Below are positions 1-9,669 of a stretch of DNA of 22,122 nucleotides, one piece after another; the first letter of the stretch is position 1, and every line of letters begins with the position of its first letter. The stretch is from the NCBI GenBank assembly GCA_034096865.1, contig JAWQFJ010016936.1, forward strand, positions 1-22,122. The letters run 5' to 3'. The DNA comes from Theodoxus fluviatilis (taxonomy: Eukaryota > Mollusca > Gastropoda > Cycloneritida > Neritidae). The notes under the pieces are model-generated. The model did no database searches and was not told the origin of the DNA. It was given only the letters and a program-made list of their open reading frames with translations. The position numbers were made by a program, and so were the translations under genes.

Positions 1-856
1 CTCTGCAGCTGGTGCCTTCATAGAGGTTCTGGATTACGCTGACGATCTTCTGAGGGATGCCATAGTGTCTGAGGATTCTCCAAATGGTTGCCCTATCCAC
101 CATGTCAAAGGCTTTCTTGAAGTCCACAAAATTGGCATAGAGTGGTGACTGCCATTCCAGCGACTGTTAAATGATGATCCTGAGGGTCGCTATCTGGTCA
201 GTGCAGGAACGCCCAGCTCGGAATCCTGCTTGCTCTTCCCTCAGTCTGGTGTCGATGGCCTCCTTGATTCTCTCGAGGATCACCCTGGTGAAGACTTTTC
301 CTGGGATTGACAGGAGCTGAATTCCTCTCCAGTTCTGGCAGTTGCTGAGGTCTCCTTTCTTCGGGATTTTGACAATGTGTCCGGTCTTCCATTCTTCCGG
401 CACTTCTTCCCTCTCCCAGACTTCCTGCATCAGATCGATCACAATGTCCGCTGTGGCTCCAGGATCTGCCTTCAGAGCCTCAGGTGGGATGTTGTCTGGT
501 CCTGGTGCCTTCCCACTCTTCATCTTATTGATGGTGCTGACCACTTCTGCTCTGGAGATTGGGTCCAGACTGACATCAAGGTCCTCTCCTTCCTCAACCA
601 TGGGAGGGTTTCCAACAGGTGTGCTGTTGAGGAGGCTGGCGAAGTGCTCCTTCCACCGATCCAGTTGGTCTGCTGCCTTGCTGAGAACGTTTCCATTGCT
701 TCCACGGACCGGTCTGTTGGTGTTCGTCTTCCTCCTAGAGAGTTGTCGTGTGATGTCATATAGGGTCTTCATGTCGTTCTTCTCCGCTGCTTCTTCTGCT
801 TCAGTAGCAAGTCTGTCCACCAGCTCCCTCTTGTCTCTCTTCGCACTCCTCTTCAC
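1..856 (-). pseudogene. RTE-like non-LTR retrotransposon ORF2 fragment (reverse transcriptase N-terminal half), nonsense-mutated
   Basis: Read on the minus strand, one frame runs from 856 to the window edge with a single TAA at 167-169. It shows, in order, the linker before the RT domain (SAKRDKRELVDRLA), GKAPGPDNIPPEALKA, the RT1 region (IVKIPKKGDLSNCQNWRGI then LLSIPGKVF), RT2 (QAGFRAGRSCTDQ) and, beyond the stop, motif A (FVDFKKAFD). The catalytic YADD/FADD motif would lie outside the window. Related elements normally have Glu at the stop position, so one GAA to TAA change explains it. The first codon at 856 is GTG (Val), not a real start; the upstream endonuclease domain is absent and sequence changes abruptly to a minisatellite, so the copy is 5'-truncated and dead. 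The RTE-like clade assignment rests on motif style only. Confidence 0.85.
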
Positions 857-1314
857 TTATGGTGACCTAGGACCTAGAGTCAGTGGGTTTATGGTAACCT
901 AGGACCTTGAGTCAGTAAACTTATGGTGACCTAGGACCTAGAGTCAGTGAGCTATTGGTGACCAAGGACCTTGAGTCGGTGAGCTTATGGTGACCTAGGA
1001 CCATGACTCAGTAAACTTATGGTGACCTAGGACTATGACTCAGTAAACTTATGTTGACCTAGGACCTTGAGTCAGTGAGCTTATGATGACCTAGGACCTT
1101 GAGTCATCGAGCTTATGGTGACCTAGAACCTTGAATCAGTGAGCTTATGGTGACCTAGGACCTTGAATCAGTGAGGTTATGCTAGCCTGGGACCTTGAGT
1201 CAGTGGGCTTATGGTGACCTAGGACCTTGAATCAGTGGGATGGTGACCTAAGACCTTGAGTCATCGAGCTCATGGTGACCTAGGACCTTGAGTCAGTGAG
1301 CTTATGGTGACCTT
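856..1314. repeat. 32-bp minisatellite, about 14 copies
   Basis: About fourteen head-to-tail units of 32 bp, each starting near CTTATGGTGACC, followed by TAGGACC and then TTGAGTCAGTGAG. One unit (about 1240) is shortened to 29 bp; the others differ at a few positions. Units contain the AvrII palindrome CCTAGG and a TGACTC/GAGTCA half site of AP-1 type. The array begins exactly where the retrotransposon fragment stops. There are no variable spacers, so this is a tandem satellite and not a CRISPR array. Confidence 0.93.
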
Positions 1315-2100
1315 GCGCAGAATCGCACCTCGTGGCACACTGACGTAACAAATGGAGCCGCACTTTAACAGTCTCTTGCAATCGTTAGGCTACTTTTCTC
1401 GGCTGCTATAAATGAACTTCAGCTAAAATAGGACTTTGGTCATGTCTTGGAATATAATCGCCATAGGGCAAGCACACGCACGCACGCACACACACAGAGA
1501 AAAAAACACCCAGAACAACAACAAAACAGACTAACTCACTGAAGGGGATGGGTGGTCTCTCCAGTAGGCCAGCTGTAGCATCGTTGTATTGGTCCAGACC
1601 ATTTGAGAGAAAACAGTCTAAGTTTCTGTGAGCGAAAGTTCAAGAGTGCCGTTTATTAATACAAGGCAGCCTTGGGTTCATGTGTGGATAGCTGTGAAAG
1701 CAGGCTTATGATATGTTGACATTATCGGGTACTGAAGCTGCGGAGATATTAGCAATGCATTGCCAATGCATTGCAATGCACCAGCTAACTTTGGCATGCA
1801 CTGTCTTTGAATAGTCTTCATACATCTACAGAAGGACAACTACTTTTTGTTTTGTTACTTTAGTCTTTGAAGGAAAGTGAGTACGCGGATATTACAGAAA
1901 TGGGATCCACAAAATAACGTTAACTTGTTTATAACGAGTTGACATAAATTACTTGGAACGTTTACATTGATTAATGATTCAACGACGATTACCAAAAAAT
2001 ACTATTTAGATTCACAATACTTAAATTTTTAGAAAGTTCAGAACTATTCTGACAAATCGTATGCCTACGGAAAAAACGTTGATGCCGTTTTTGGAAGTAA
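1315..2100. other. Non-coding stretch with no supported gene
   Basis: AT-rich sequence without a credible open reading frame. It holds a short purine/AC-rich tract (CACGCACGCACGCACACACA then A-runs, about 1470-1520), a TGACGTAA CRE-like word at 1341-1348 followed 60 bp later by TATAAA at 1407-1412, and a cluster of ATGCATTGC words at 1752-1780 that includes the perfect 12-bp palindrome GCAATGCATTGC (1752-1763). None of these is strong evidence of function. Confidence 0.4.
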
Positions 2101-2101
2101 T

Positions 2102-2131
2102 ATTTGCATATTATATAGACAACATGGCGGA
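2102..2131 (+). promoter_or_regulatory. Promoter-like cluster: octamer, TATA-like and YY1-like words
   Basis: Within 30 bp there is ATTTGCAT (POU octamer, 2102-2109), TATATAG (2112-2118) and AACATGGCGG (2121-2130), which matches the YY1 consensus core AANATGGCGG often found at or just downstream of start sites. The ATG inside the YY1-like word opens a mini-ORF of 17 codons (2124-2177) beginning MAEDAAAEK, and a GTAAGG donor-like word follows at 2206. This could be a first exon and promoter of the downstream gene, but no other evidence ties it to transcription. Confidence 0.25.
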
Positions 2132-2181
2132 GGACGCCGCTGCAGAAAAAACGTTGGCAACAAGGGGAATTAAATAGGAAC

Positions 2182-2202
2182 AAAAAGGACAATGTCCTTT
2201 TT
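2182..2202. repeat. Perfect 21-bp palindrome
   Basis: Two 10-bp arms (AAAAAGGACA and TGTCCTTTTT) flank a single central A at 2192, giving a perfect inverted repeat with almost no loop. It lies just downstream of the promoter-like cluster. The 125-codon frame opening at its ATG (2192-2569) shows no recognisable domain and is probably chance. Confidence 0.8.
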
Positions 2203-3120
2203 CAACGTAAGGAAGACTTTTCTCTTGTCTTGTTGGTTGAGATCAGGTTTACAAAACCGCAGAGGGAAACTAATAACAGTTAATGGGAAGGTCTGGTCAC
2301 CGGCCATGTCGACTTGTGATCGCAACAGTGCATCTGTTGTTAATGCTCCCGCCCACCCACCACCACCCTCATACTGTTTATTTTATCGCTGTTGCCTTGT
2401 GCTTGTACACAGCAATCGCATTTTATATTTGTTAGTACTGGATTCGAAACTTGTCGTTGCGGCTAGAGAGCATATTGAGAACGGCATTCGAAGGTTTTAT
2501 CAGAAGCGTAACCATAGACCACCGCGGATGACGCCAAGTCTCTGCAGAAAAAAGTACCCCCTGAAGTGATCACATCTTATTTCTTTTTCACGTATCTTTG
2601 AATGTCTGTTAAATAGTAAAGGCACAGTATGTCTGGCATACAATATTTCGTAGTTGTGAATACTGATGTCTCATGGTATCCTAGTAACGACGCTAGCCCA
2701 CAATTACTTGAGCTCACGCTTTCCCGGTGACCGTCCTTGCACGATTGTACTTCGTCTTCTATCGCCATTAATTCGAATGCTTTGACTCCACCTGAAGATC
2801 TCCACGGAGATAACGACTGTGGTAGGTCTACCTTGATTAGCGGCCGTGATCTGGGACATTAGTTTTGTTGAGTGTTGCATGCGAAGCCGCACGATGTCTC
2901 CGCGTTAGCTGTAACTGCTGGCTGCTGCGCCTTCGGGGTTTACTGCTGCAGCTCAGCCAGGGACGTCCCCAGGAAGAGAAAAAGGCTACCAGGGACATTA
3001 GAACTATGATAATTAGATTAAACCATCATCGCACTTAGTTTTTCCAAGGCACTTGGCTTTCTCGTACATGAAGATTTTATTTGTTGAAATGTTTCATGGT
3101 TATCGGTTAGCCATTACCAG
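2203..3120. other. Intergenic or leader-region DNA without a supported gene
   Basis: This stretch is richer in CpG than its surroundings in places (2280-2560 and 2700-2960) but carries no domain-bearing reading frame. The frame 2192-2569 has a mixed, low-information composition. CpG-containing words and the position 5' of the candidate splice donor at 3233/3234 make it a reasonable place for a transcription start, which cannot be fixed from sequence alone. Confidence 0.3.
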
Positions 3121-3233
3121 ATGGTCAGTTGGTGGGAGCGTTCTTGCAATGTATTCGACTGGTTGGGTGCTGTGGGAAGTGGAGTGTACAATCAGCTGGG
3201 CTGTGGTCAGCTTTGAAGATACGTAAGACAAAG
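3121..3233 (+). other. Candidate first leader exon (only 3' end defined)
   Basis: A good donor, AAG followed by GTGAGC, ends a possible exon at 3233. The exon's 5' end is arbitrary here because no transcription start can be recognised. It would join the exon beginning at 4210. In the frame that would continue into that exon there is a TAA a few codons before the donor (in GATACGTAAGACAAAG), so it could not supply coding sequence and would be untranslated leader. Confidence 0.3.
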
Positions 3234-3519
3234 GTGAGCCCACATCACCCTGTGCTTTGCACATGCAGCTCCCATGTTCTTCCCAATAACGCCATTGAAA
3301 GTGGACGCCCTGGAATCTGCTGCAGAAGAGTAGAGCAAGTCAGGGCAGTGGCTCCATGCTGAATTCCTGCCCAAGGCCAAGACCCAGGAATCCCTTGTGA
3401 GACATTGATAAAGTTTGATGTTATTTTAATTTTAAAGATTTCATTTTCAGTGTACATATAGCAGCTCCAAGCACAATGTGTTGATCTTTTTAGACAATGA
3501 CCTGCTGCTGTTTGTTAAT

Positions 3520-3521
<2 letters not shown>

Positions 3522-3584
<63 letters not shown>

Positions 3585-3609
3585 ATGTGTGTGTGTGTGT
3601 GTGTATGTG
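3522..3609. repeat. (TG)n microsatellite, about 80 bp
   Basis: Nearly pure TG repeat interrupted only by GCATG and GTATG variants near the right end. It lies in the presumed first intron. Frames reading VCVCVC through it are artefacts of the dinucleotide. Confidence 0.97.
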
Positions 3610-4209
3610 GTCAAGAGTACGCAGGTGGTGAGTACGCCGATTTCACTACCCTATCTCAAAACAGAGCCTCTTTCTCCTCACACTGTCAACTCACAATCCA
3701 AACTTGTTTCACGTTGTTGACAAAAGATCAATGTTTCTGCACATTGTTTGATGCTCATTAAATCTTCTTCAACTTTGATTTTTTCATGTTTTGCGCGAAA
3801 GATTGAATGCTGTCATTGAGAGAAAGTGTGACATTGTGTAAAGTTGAGTTAAGACGAATGCTAACCTCTAAGGTTTTATTTCATTTCTTCTTGACCTAGG
3901 AGCAAAAATATCATTAATACTTGGATGTTGAAGCTGCAAAAAAGTTTTTGTGTTGAATAGTTTATCTTTTGTGGCTTTTTTCTGAATGAGTTTTGGTGTC
4001 AAGTTAAGATGAGACTCCAAACTGTCTTCTTCAAATACAACTAAACTAAAGATTACATTCAGTTTTTCTTTTCTGTGCAGTTTATACATCACCTACTGTA
4101 TCAGAAAGTTTATTTTAAAATATTTGTGTCACACCAATACTCAGCACCTCTGTACTCTTGACCATGTGTGTGTTTTATGATAATATTAATTTTTTTCTTT
4201 TTGTTTCAG
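3610..4209. other. Presumed intron
   Basis: AT-rich sequence with no supported coding region. It ends in a strong acceptor: a T-rich tract at about 4187-4206 directly before CAG at 4207-4209. Confidence 0.4.
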
Positions 4210-4274
4210 GAACCCTTAACCCCAGCCATTTGACAAGGCAGCTGCCTGTCTTCTTGTTGGATAAATTGCATTGT
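4210..4274 (+). other. Candidate internal 5' UTR exon (65 bp)
   Basis: Bounded by an excellent acceptor (long T tract, TTTCAG then GAACCC) and a consensus donor GTGAGT starting at 4275. The exon contains no ATG. Two frames are closed early; the third is open for 21 codons, in phase with the next candidate exon. With no upstream start in phase it is most simply a leader exon of the gene at 9877. It could instead belong to a non-coding transcript. Confidence 0.45.
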
Positions 4275-5345
4275 GTGAGTACAACAGCTCATATTTTTAT
4301 CTTTTATAAAGAGAAGAAAGTGTTTTGGCATTTATCATAATTGTCAATAGCTATTGGAAACGGTGTGAATGTGGGAGAGCCATAGAGGACATTTTTAGAT
4401 GTTGACTTATAGTTGTATTGAGCAAAACTTTTACAGTCTTGACAAGTGAGGATGAATGCACTTTAGCCTTTTTTATGTACAACATTCACTGCCATGATGT
4501 TTCCATTCATGGTAAATCTTGTGGTTATGTATAGTTAATCCACCAGTAGTTTAATTTTCCTTGTCAACGAAATTTCCACCAGTTTGTATGAGAGGATGGG
4601 AATGCCATCCCTGACTTGTGGCTGTGTGTAGACTCTTGGGTCTCCAAGTGCTGCTGTGACAACTGATACTCTTGGTTAGCTTTTCTTCTTCTTCTCCTAG
4701 TCTCTCACTGCTAGTCTAGCACATTTTGGAATGAAGAAAATGTGTGTCCAAGTGAAAAGGAGGCCAAAGTTGGAAAATTGAATGAATGAGATTTTTCAAC
4801 CACAAACTAAATAACATTTTAAGAAAAATTCCAGAGAAATCATCACATTTATAGCACATGCAATTGATATTTAACTTTAGATTAAATCCAAAGAAATACA
4901 TATGTGACATAGCTCCCTAGCAACTTGGCTGCAAGTTTTATCGAGATGTTAGCCTCTGAGGTGAATATGAAATAGCTGCCTAATTGCCTGGGTGTTGAGC
5001 ATAGCCTTGACAAAGAAGAAAGTGGTATGAAAAAGGATCCTTCTTTTTGTCTGGTCTTCAGCTAATTTTGCCTGAGAGCTTGGTACTTCTGACATTGCCT
5101 ATACAGAGACTAAAGTCCTTTCATATCCAACTTCACACTACATGTACATTGGGATTATTCAGATTACTTGCCTTTGTATGATAATGCCTTGCTCATATGA
5201 CTCTTTGGGCAGACTGAGTGATAAGGAATACACCTATGACTACTAGCAGATGTTCTTTGAGATCCAGAATATCTGGGTATGGAGGACCAACATCATGACA
5301 ATTAAAAAGTAAGGCAATTTACAAACTGACAATGCAGAAAGAATT
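4275..5345. other. Presumed intron, no gene seen
   Basis: AT-rich DNA with scattered stops in all frames. A possible cryptic acceptor (CTGGTCTTCAG) ends near 5062 but has no convincing partner donor. Confidence 0.4.
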
Positions 5346-5480
5346 GGTCAAGAACTTCAGCAGCTCAATGGTAAGGCCTCTCAGACCTGGAGGTCCCAGG
5401 TTCAGTCCCCACCTGAAGTCTGAAACTTTACCTGGACATGTACATCCCATGTAGATGTGTGGCTCTGTATCAGAAACTTG
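5346..5480 (+). repeat. Degenerate tRNA-derived SINE-like remnant
   Basis: CAGCTCAATGG at 5361-5371 resembles a Pol III A box (TRGCNNAGYGG) and GGTTCAGTCCC at 5399-5409 resembles a B box (GGTTCRANNCC). The segment AGGTCCCAGGTTCAGTCCCC is characteristic of tRNA T-arm-derived SINE heads. The A-to-B spacing is slightly short for an intact tRNA, and no acceptor stem or CCA end is visible, so this is a decayed SINE head rather than a tRNA gene. The 3' limit is uncertain. Confidence 0.4.
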
Positions 5481-5854
5481 CTCTCATTCAATTTTTTGGT
5501 TGACTTAACTAATCAATTCGAACTAAATTGATTTAGTGACGTCTTACCAATGGCAGTGATACTCAGAAACACTTAGTGTTACTTCATGAAAGGAACTGCC
5601 GTTTCGTGACAGAAGTGTTCTTGGACATTCTCCATGGAGAGCTATTGTAATGCTTATTTTTCATCATTTCCTATCACAATGAGGTGTAGTTGCCACTGAA
5701 TTTGTACATATGAAGCCATGAAGGTACATCAGTTGAACAGCAAATGTATGCCCATCCATCCCAATCAGCTTAAAAAAAATCACTCCTTTCCCCCTCCCCC
5801 CTCCCAGAATGTAAAAAACGTGCACATTATAGACATTTTACATGCATACACGTG
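5481..5854. other. Presumed intron, no gene seen
   Basis: Non-coding, AT-rich, with a short A-run next to a C/T-rich tract (about 5770-5807). It leads into the duplicated exon module. Confidence 0.4.
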
Positions 5855-6195
5855 TAACTGTTTCATTACACCTGTAGCTTACAATAACTTCATTAGGAGG
5901 GCATGGAGATAAAACAAAGTGTCCTTGTTTGCAGGTTGTCAGCCAGCTAACAGTTGCGGCAGCATTGATTCATTGGGATTTGCTCTGGCAGAGCCTAAGA
6001 TCCTCCCATTATTCTACCCAAACATCATCAGCACCACCATTATTCCTACTGGTAAGCTTGCTTCCATTGCTCACAGGGTACACCATGAAAATCTTTCAAC
6101 ATTTGATGGCATTAACATTTTTTGGTACCCAGTGGTTCTATGTAAATAGAACTATTTTACTCTGATAGAAATGTTGTTCTCATCTACTTTGCATA
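5855..6195 (+). repeat. Tandem-duplicated exon module, copy A
   Basis: This segment aligns by eye with about 6340-6680 at a constant offset of about 479-481 bp. Shared blocks include ATGGAGATAA before the acceptor, AGTGTCC followed by a T-rich tract and CAGG, the CTGAAG/CAGAGCC-type exon core, GGTAAG at the donor, and ATGTTGTTCT (6171-6180 against 6650-6659). Divergence is substantial, so the duplication is old. It covers both splice sites, the exon and flanking intron. Confidence 0.65.
5935..6051 (+). other. Candidate internal 5' UTR exon A (117 bp)
   Basis: Acceptor CCTTGTTTGCAG ends at 5934; donor CTG followed by GTAAGC starts at 6052. The exon has no ATG. One frame is open throughout (39 codons, VVSQLTVAAALIHWDLL...), entering and leaving in phase 0, and it continues the open frame of the exon at 4210. 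The paralogous exon B has stops in this frame, so coding is not conserved and a leader role is preferred. The same frame could in principle join the main CDS through an acceptor ending at 9852. Confidence 0.5.
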
Positions 6196-6339
6196 GAGTG
6201 CTATCATGATACAAACCACTTGTTCTTATTAAAACTACCTGATGTGGTTTTTATCAACAAAATGGCTCTATCCATGCACATTGGAAAAATGGTTTAACTA
6301 CATCCTATCTTTCCCTTCTCACTCATGTACTTTATGGAG

Positions 6340-6680
6340 CACTTCACTACATCCTTAAATTACAGGAACTTGGTATCTGGGTAATGGAGATAACATAGTG
6401 TCCATTTTTACAGGACTTAACACAGCCGATAGTGACTGCAACATAAGTCCTTGGCTGAAGCCCTGACAAAGCCTGAGGTTCTCCAATTCCTCACCTGGGA
6501 CAGCATTTGCTGAACTTGGTTTTCAACCATTGGTAAGTTGATAGCTTGCTCTCAATGTTATTGTGGCATTATTGAAATTGTTCAGCTCTCTTTAAAAATC
6601 TCACTGGAACTATAATGATTCAATGCATCTGCACTAATGGTAGTTAACTATGTTGTTCTGTGATACTTGGCAAAGCATGC
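6340..6680 (+). repeat. Tandem-duplicated exon module, copy B
   Basis: Partner of the module at 5855-6195. Acceptor offsets are exactly 479 bp (5934 against 6413), donor offsets 481 bp, and the downstream ATGTTGTTCT word is again offset by 479. This colinearity over about 340 bp cannot be explained by convergent splice signals alone. Confidence 0.65.
6414..6532 (+). other. Candidate internal 5' UTR exon B (119 bp)
   Basis: Acceptor TCCATTTTTACAG ends at 6413 and donor GTAAGT begins at 6533. No ATG is present and every frame has a stop. Length (119 against 117 bp) and splice-site positions match exon A. The pair could be used alternatively or both be included; if non-coding, the 2-bp length difference would not matter. 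Confidence 0.45.
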
Positions 6681-7795
6681 TATTATGTGGTCACACTCAA
6701 TTTTTCTTGCATCAGCATACATGTATACTTGTATTTCTAATGTATCAAAAGGTATAGAGAATTACAAATGACAACTGTCAGTAGATGCTTCCTCATCTGC
6801 TGGAACCCATCATCAGTTGAACCCTATTTAAGGAGAAGCATAGAAGTCACATGAGAGAAGTTGCTTTTATTTTCTTGTTTCCCATCTTCCTTTTTTCTTC
6901 TTTTGGTCAGAAGACAACATGGGTACATTTCAAGACATAAGGCTGTTGCACATGTTGAAACAGAGACATATCATTGCACAAGAAATGCACATTTTTATGA
7001 CTTAGGACCTGTTTTATTTTTCTAGCATTTCTCTGAACATTTCTGACTGTCATCTAGTTGGAACACTTCTCACTCCTTGTGCCTTCAATCATAGCTCTTA
7101 CTCCTCACACAAGTCAACAGTGTCCAACATTTTTCTTCTTCAGTTCACATGCAAAACACCAATTTGTAGAAATACTGATTCACATATACAGAAATCATAA
7201 CCAATTAACAGTATTGATTTCTTGTAGCTCTAGGAAGAATACATTAATAGTTCATGTAAACTGCTACATCGTTCAAATTACATTGACGTACAAGTCGAAG
7301 GTTGGGGCACTGAGATGCAGAATAATACATGGCTTATAATGTAGTAGAGTGGTTCAAGGAGTGATAAATCAAGACAGTTTTGAGCACATAGCTGTGGCCT
7401 CCTCTGCAGCCAATCATACACCCATTCCATTCATTTTCGCCTTTTCCTCCTCTCCTGCAAGACAATCACAGTGGCAGCAGCATTGCAGCAATTATATCAT
7501 TGCTGACTGGCACCATTGTTGTGCAGATGACATCTCCAATGATGATGAATGTAACCATATATGGTGAATATGGAGTCAACTGATTTGTTTCACTAAAACA
7601 AGTTTCACTGTGTGTAACACCTCATGTGGAACAAGAACATTTCTGGATCAAAGAAATAGAAACAGCATGTTTCTGTTTCACCATGTGCAACAACCATGGT
7701 ATCGTCCATGAAGCAGAACACAGAAATGGGTGCTGACCTAAAATTGCAACCAAATTTCACAAAAAATTTAGATAATTAGTTCATCAAAATCATGT
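6681..7795. other. Presumed intron, no gene seen
   Basis: AT-rich sequence. A pyrimidine-rich tract ending in TTTTGGTCAG near 6910 and AGTGTCCAACATTTTTCTTCTTCAG ending at 7143 look like acceptors; the second resembles the acceptor of the duplicated module but no matching exon follows. Frames at 7058-7339 and 7349-7567 have no recognisable content. Confidence 0.35.
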
Positions 7796-7824
7796 ATGCT
7801 GTGTAAGAAAATTCCCTTTTCTCT

Positions 7825-7933
7825 CAACCTCCCTCCCCACCCCAACCCCCCCATGCCCACCCCCCACCCCCTCCCCCCTACCCCCTCCCCCCTCCCCCCT
7901 CCCCCCTCCCCCCTCCCCCTCCCCCCTCCCCCC

Positions 7934-7965
<32 letters not shown>

Positions 7966-7980
7966 ACCCCCTACCCATCC
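7825..7980. repeat. C-rich tract with (CCCCCT)n and a 31-C run
   Basis: CCCCCT-type repeats culminate in an uninterrupted run of 31 C at 7935-7965. The complementary strand is G-rich with many runs of five or more G, so G-quadruplex or i-motif structure is expected. Proline- or glycine-rich frames across it are artefacts. Confidence 0.95.
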
Positions 7981-8461
7981 TCCATTAGTAGAGAATTAAC
8001 AAAATTTATATTCTGCAGTTTTCTAGAAAACTGAAACGCACACTTTTTTTCCTATTTGGGTGACTATCAAAAGGTTTCTTCATTTTTTCATTCACAATGT
8101 TGTACTATCTTTTGTTATTTGGATGGAAGACTTTCATGGAAATTGGTATCGCCTGTAAATAACATTTTGAGAATACATTGGAGTTATTCTGAAAAATAAA
8201 CTACAAGAAATAAATGCAATGTTAGGTTACAGTTATGAGTTTGGAGTTAAACAATTCTGTAAATTGTCTCATTATACTCCTTTATGCATACATCCCAAGT
8301 TTACACATGAGAAAACTTTTCCCCCAAGGAAAATGACTCATAGGAGAAGAAACATTTTTACTAACCTGTGTCATACTGTGTGCCTGGATACCAGCCCCCC
8401 TACCCCCAAATAATCCACCTGTGCTCTTGGTGTAAAACATGTTATGGACCCTTCATTCTTG

Positions 8462-8464
<3 letters not shown>
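7981..8464. other. Presumed intron, no gene seen
   Basis: AT-rich non-coding sequence between two simple repeats; no supported reading frame, splice pair or RNA gene. Confidence 0.4.
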
Positions 8465-8524
<60 letters not shown>

Positions 8525-8547
8525 TGTGTGTGTGAGTGTGTGTGTGT
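8465..8547. repeat. (TG)n microsatellite, about 80 bp
   Basis: A nearly pure TG tract with two GAG interruptions at its right end. It is almost the same length as the TG tract at 3522-3609. Confidence 0.97.
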
Positions 8548-9094
8548 TGAGTACAACCATTATTTTTGGACGTTTTTCTCCTAAACTTTCTTCTTACAAA
8601 GGTTTTGCTCCATTAACTGTGGATTCATTAAAGAATAAAAAGAAAAATCAATATTTGCTGCACTGACTGTTATGACATGAGATCAGCATTGTTTGAGTCA
8701 CAGTTACTAGGATAGTACATTCTTTTATTTATTCATTTATTTTTAAAACACACTTTTGTTTGATGCTCAGAGTTTCCACACTGTCTAGGGAGCCATGTAA
8801 ATGTTGGGAATGATTCAGTTTGTTCTGAAGAGGTTTTTTTCATTAGACTAAAATATGTGTTAATAAGACACCGTACACCATGAGCCTGTGAGTTAAGTGC
8901 AAAATTCTGTTCAGTATTTGAAAAGTTGGAACATTTAAATGTTTTTTAACATCAGCTCAGACAGAGATCTCTGGGTTTTTTTTCTTCCTTTTCATAAAAG
9001 ATAATTATATGACCCAGCATTTACCTTTTCACATGAATATCACTTTTGTTCATCAGAACTTCAGGACAACAAGACTAAAGTTTCAATAAACAAG
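8548..9094. other. Presumed intron, no gene seen
   Basis: AT-rich sequence with T-runs, no reading frame or splice pair that stands out. Confidence 0.4.
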
Positions 9095-9330
9095 TATTTA
9101 TTTATTCATTTATTTATCTGTCTGTCTGTCTGTCCGTCCATCCCTCCGTCCCTCCCTCCGTCCCTCCGTCCGTCCATCCATCCATCCATCCATCCATCCA
9201 TCCATCCATCCATCCATCCATCCATCCATCCATCCATCCATCCATCCATCCATCCATCCATCCATCCATCCATCCATCCATCCATCCATCCATCCATCTA
9301 TTTATCTATTTATTTACTTATTTTCTTATT
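9095..9330. repeat. Compound tetranucleotide microsatellite (TTTA-TCTG-TCCG-TCCA-TCTA-TTTA)
   Basis: A graded tetranucleotide block: TTTA (about 9096-9117), TCTG (to 9132), TCCG/TCCC (to about 9172), about 31 units of TCCA (to about 9297), then TCTA and TTTA again. Neighbouring blocks differ by single substitutions, so the whole array appears to have evolved from one tetranucleotide. MDGW-type frames on the minus strand are artefacts. Confidence 0.96.
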
Positions 9331-9669
9331 GATTTATACCCAAAAGCTAAATGCGGTACCTTATGATCCTAAATAATGATACTATCATCCTAATCACAAC
9401 TAGTTGAGAAATAACCAATGTGGACACTTCATTAGACATTGATACATTTCTGAAGACACAATGATTATTTGGCTGAAATCTGATTGTTTACATAAAGGTC
9501 ATGGTGTGGGATATTGATATCAAATGTAAAAGTTCGGTTATTCACTGCACATGCGTTTTTATATTATACAATGTCTAATCAGTGTGGAAGAGTAACTTGA
9601 CTATTTCACAATGTGTTACTTTCACTCACAGATAACAAGTTTGTTTTTTCCCCCACATATTTTTTACAG
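9331..9669. other. Presumed last leader intron
   Basis: AT-rich non-coding sequence ending in a clear acceptor, TTTTTTCCCCC then ATATTTTTTACAG, with AG at 9668-9669. Confidence 0.45.

Noticed and set aside
856..1314. CRISPR-like array
   Set aside because: Units are contiguous 32-bp tandem copies with no unique spacers, in a eukaryotic context.
2192..2569. 125-codon ORF starting inside the palindrome
   Set aside because: No domain, low-information composition, and no support beyond length that chance can reach.
3478..3761. VCVCVC frames
   Set aside because: TG microsatellite read in two frames.
5346..5480. Functional tRNA gene
   Set aside because: A/B spacing is short, no paired acceptor stem and no recognisable anticodon arm; better read as a SINE remnant.
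7105..7145. Third copy of the duplicated exon module (AGTGTCC with a T-rich CAG)
   Set aside because: Only the acceptor-like words match; nothing downstream resembles exons A or B and there is no donor at the right distance.
7790..7999. Gly-rich and Pro-rich frames on both strands
   Set aside because: Artefacts of the C-rich simple repeat.
9106..9297. Minus-strand MDGWMDGW frame
   Set aside because: Direct translation of the TCCA microsatellite; no flanking coding signal.
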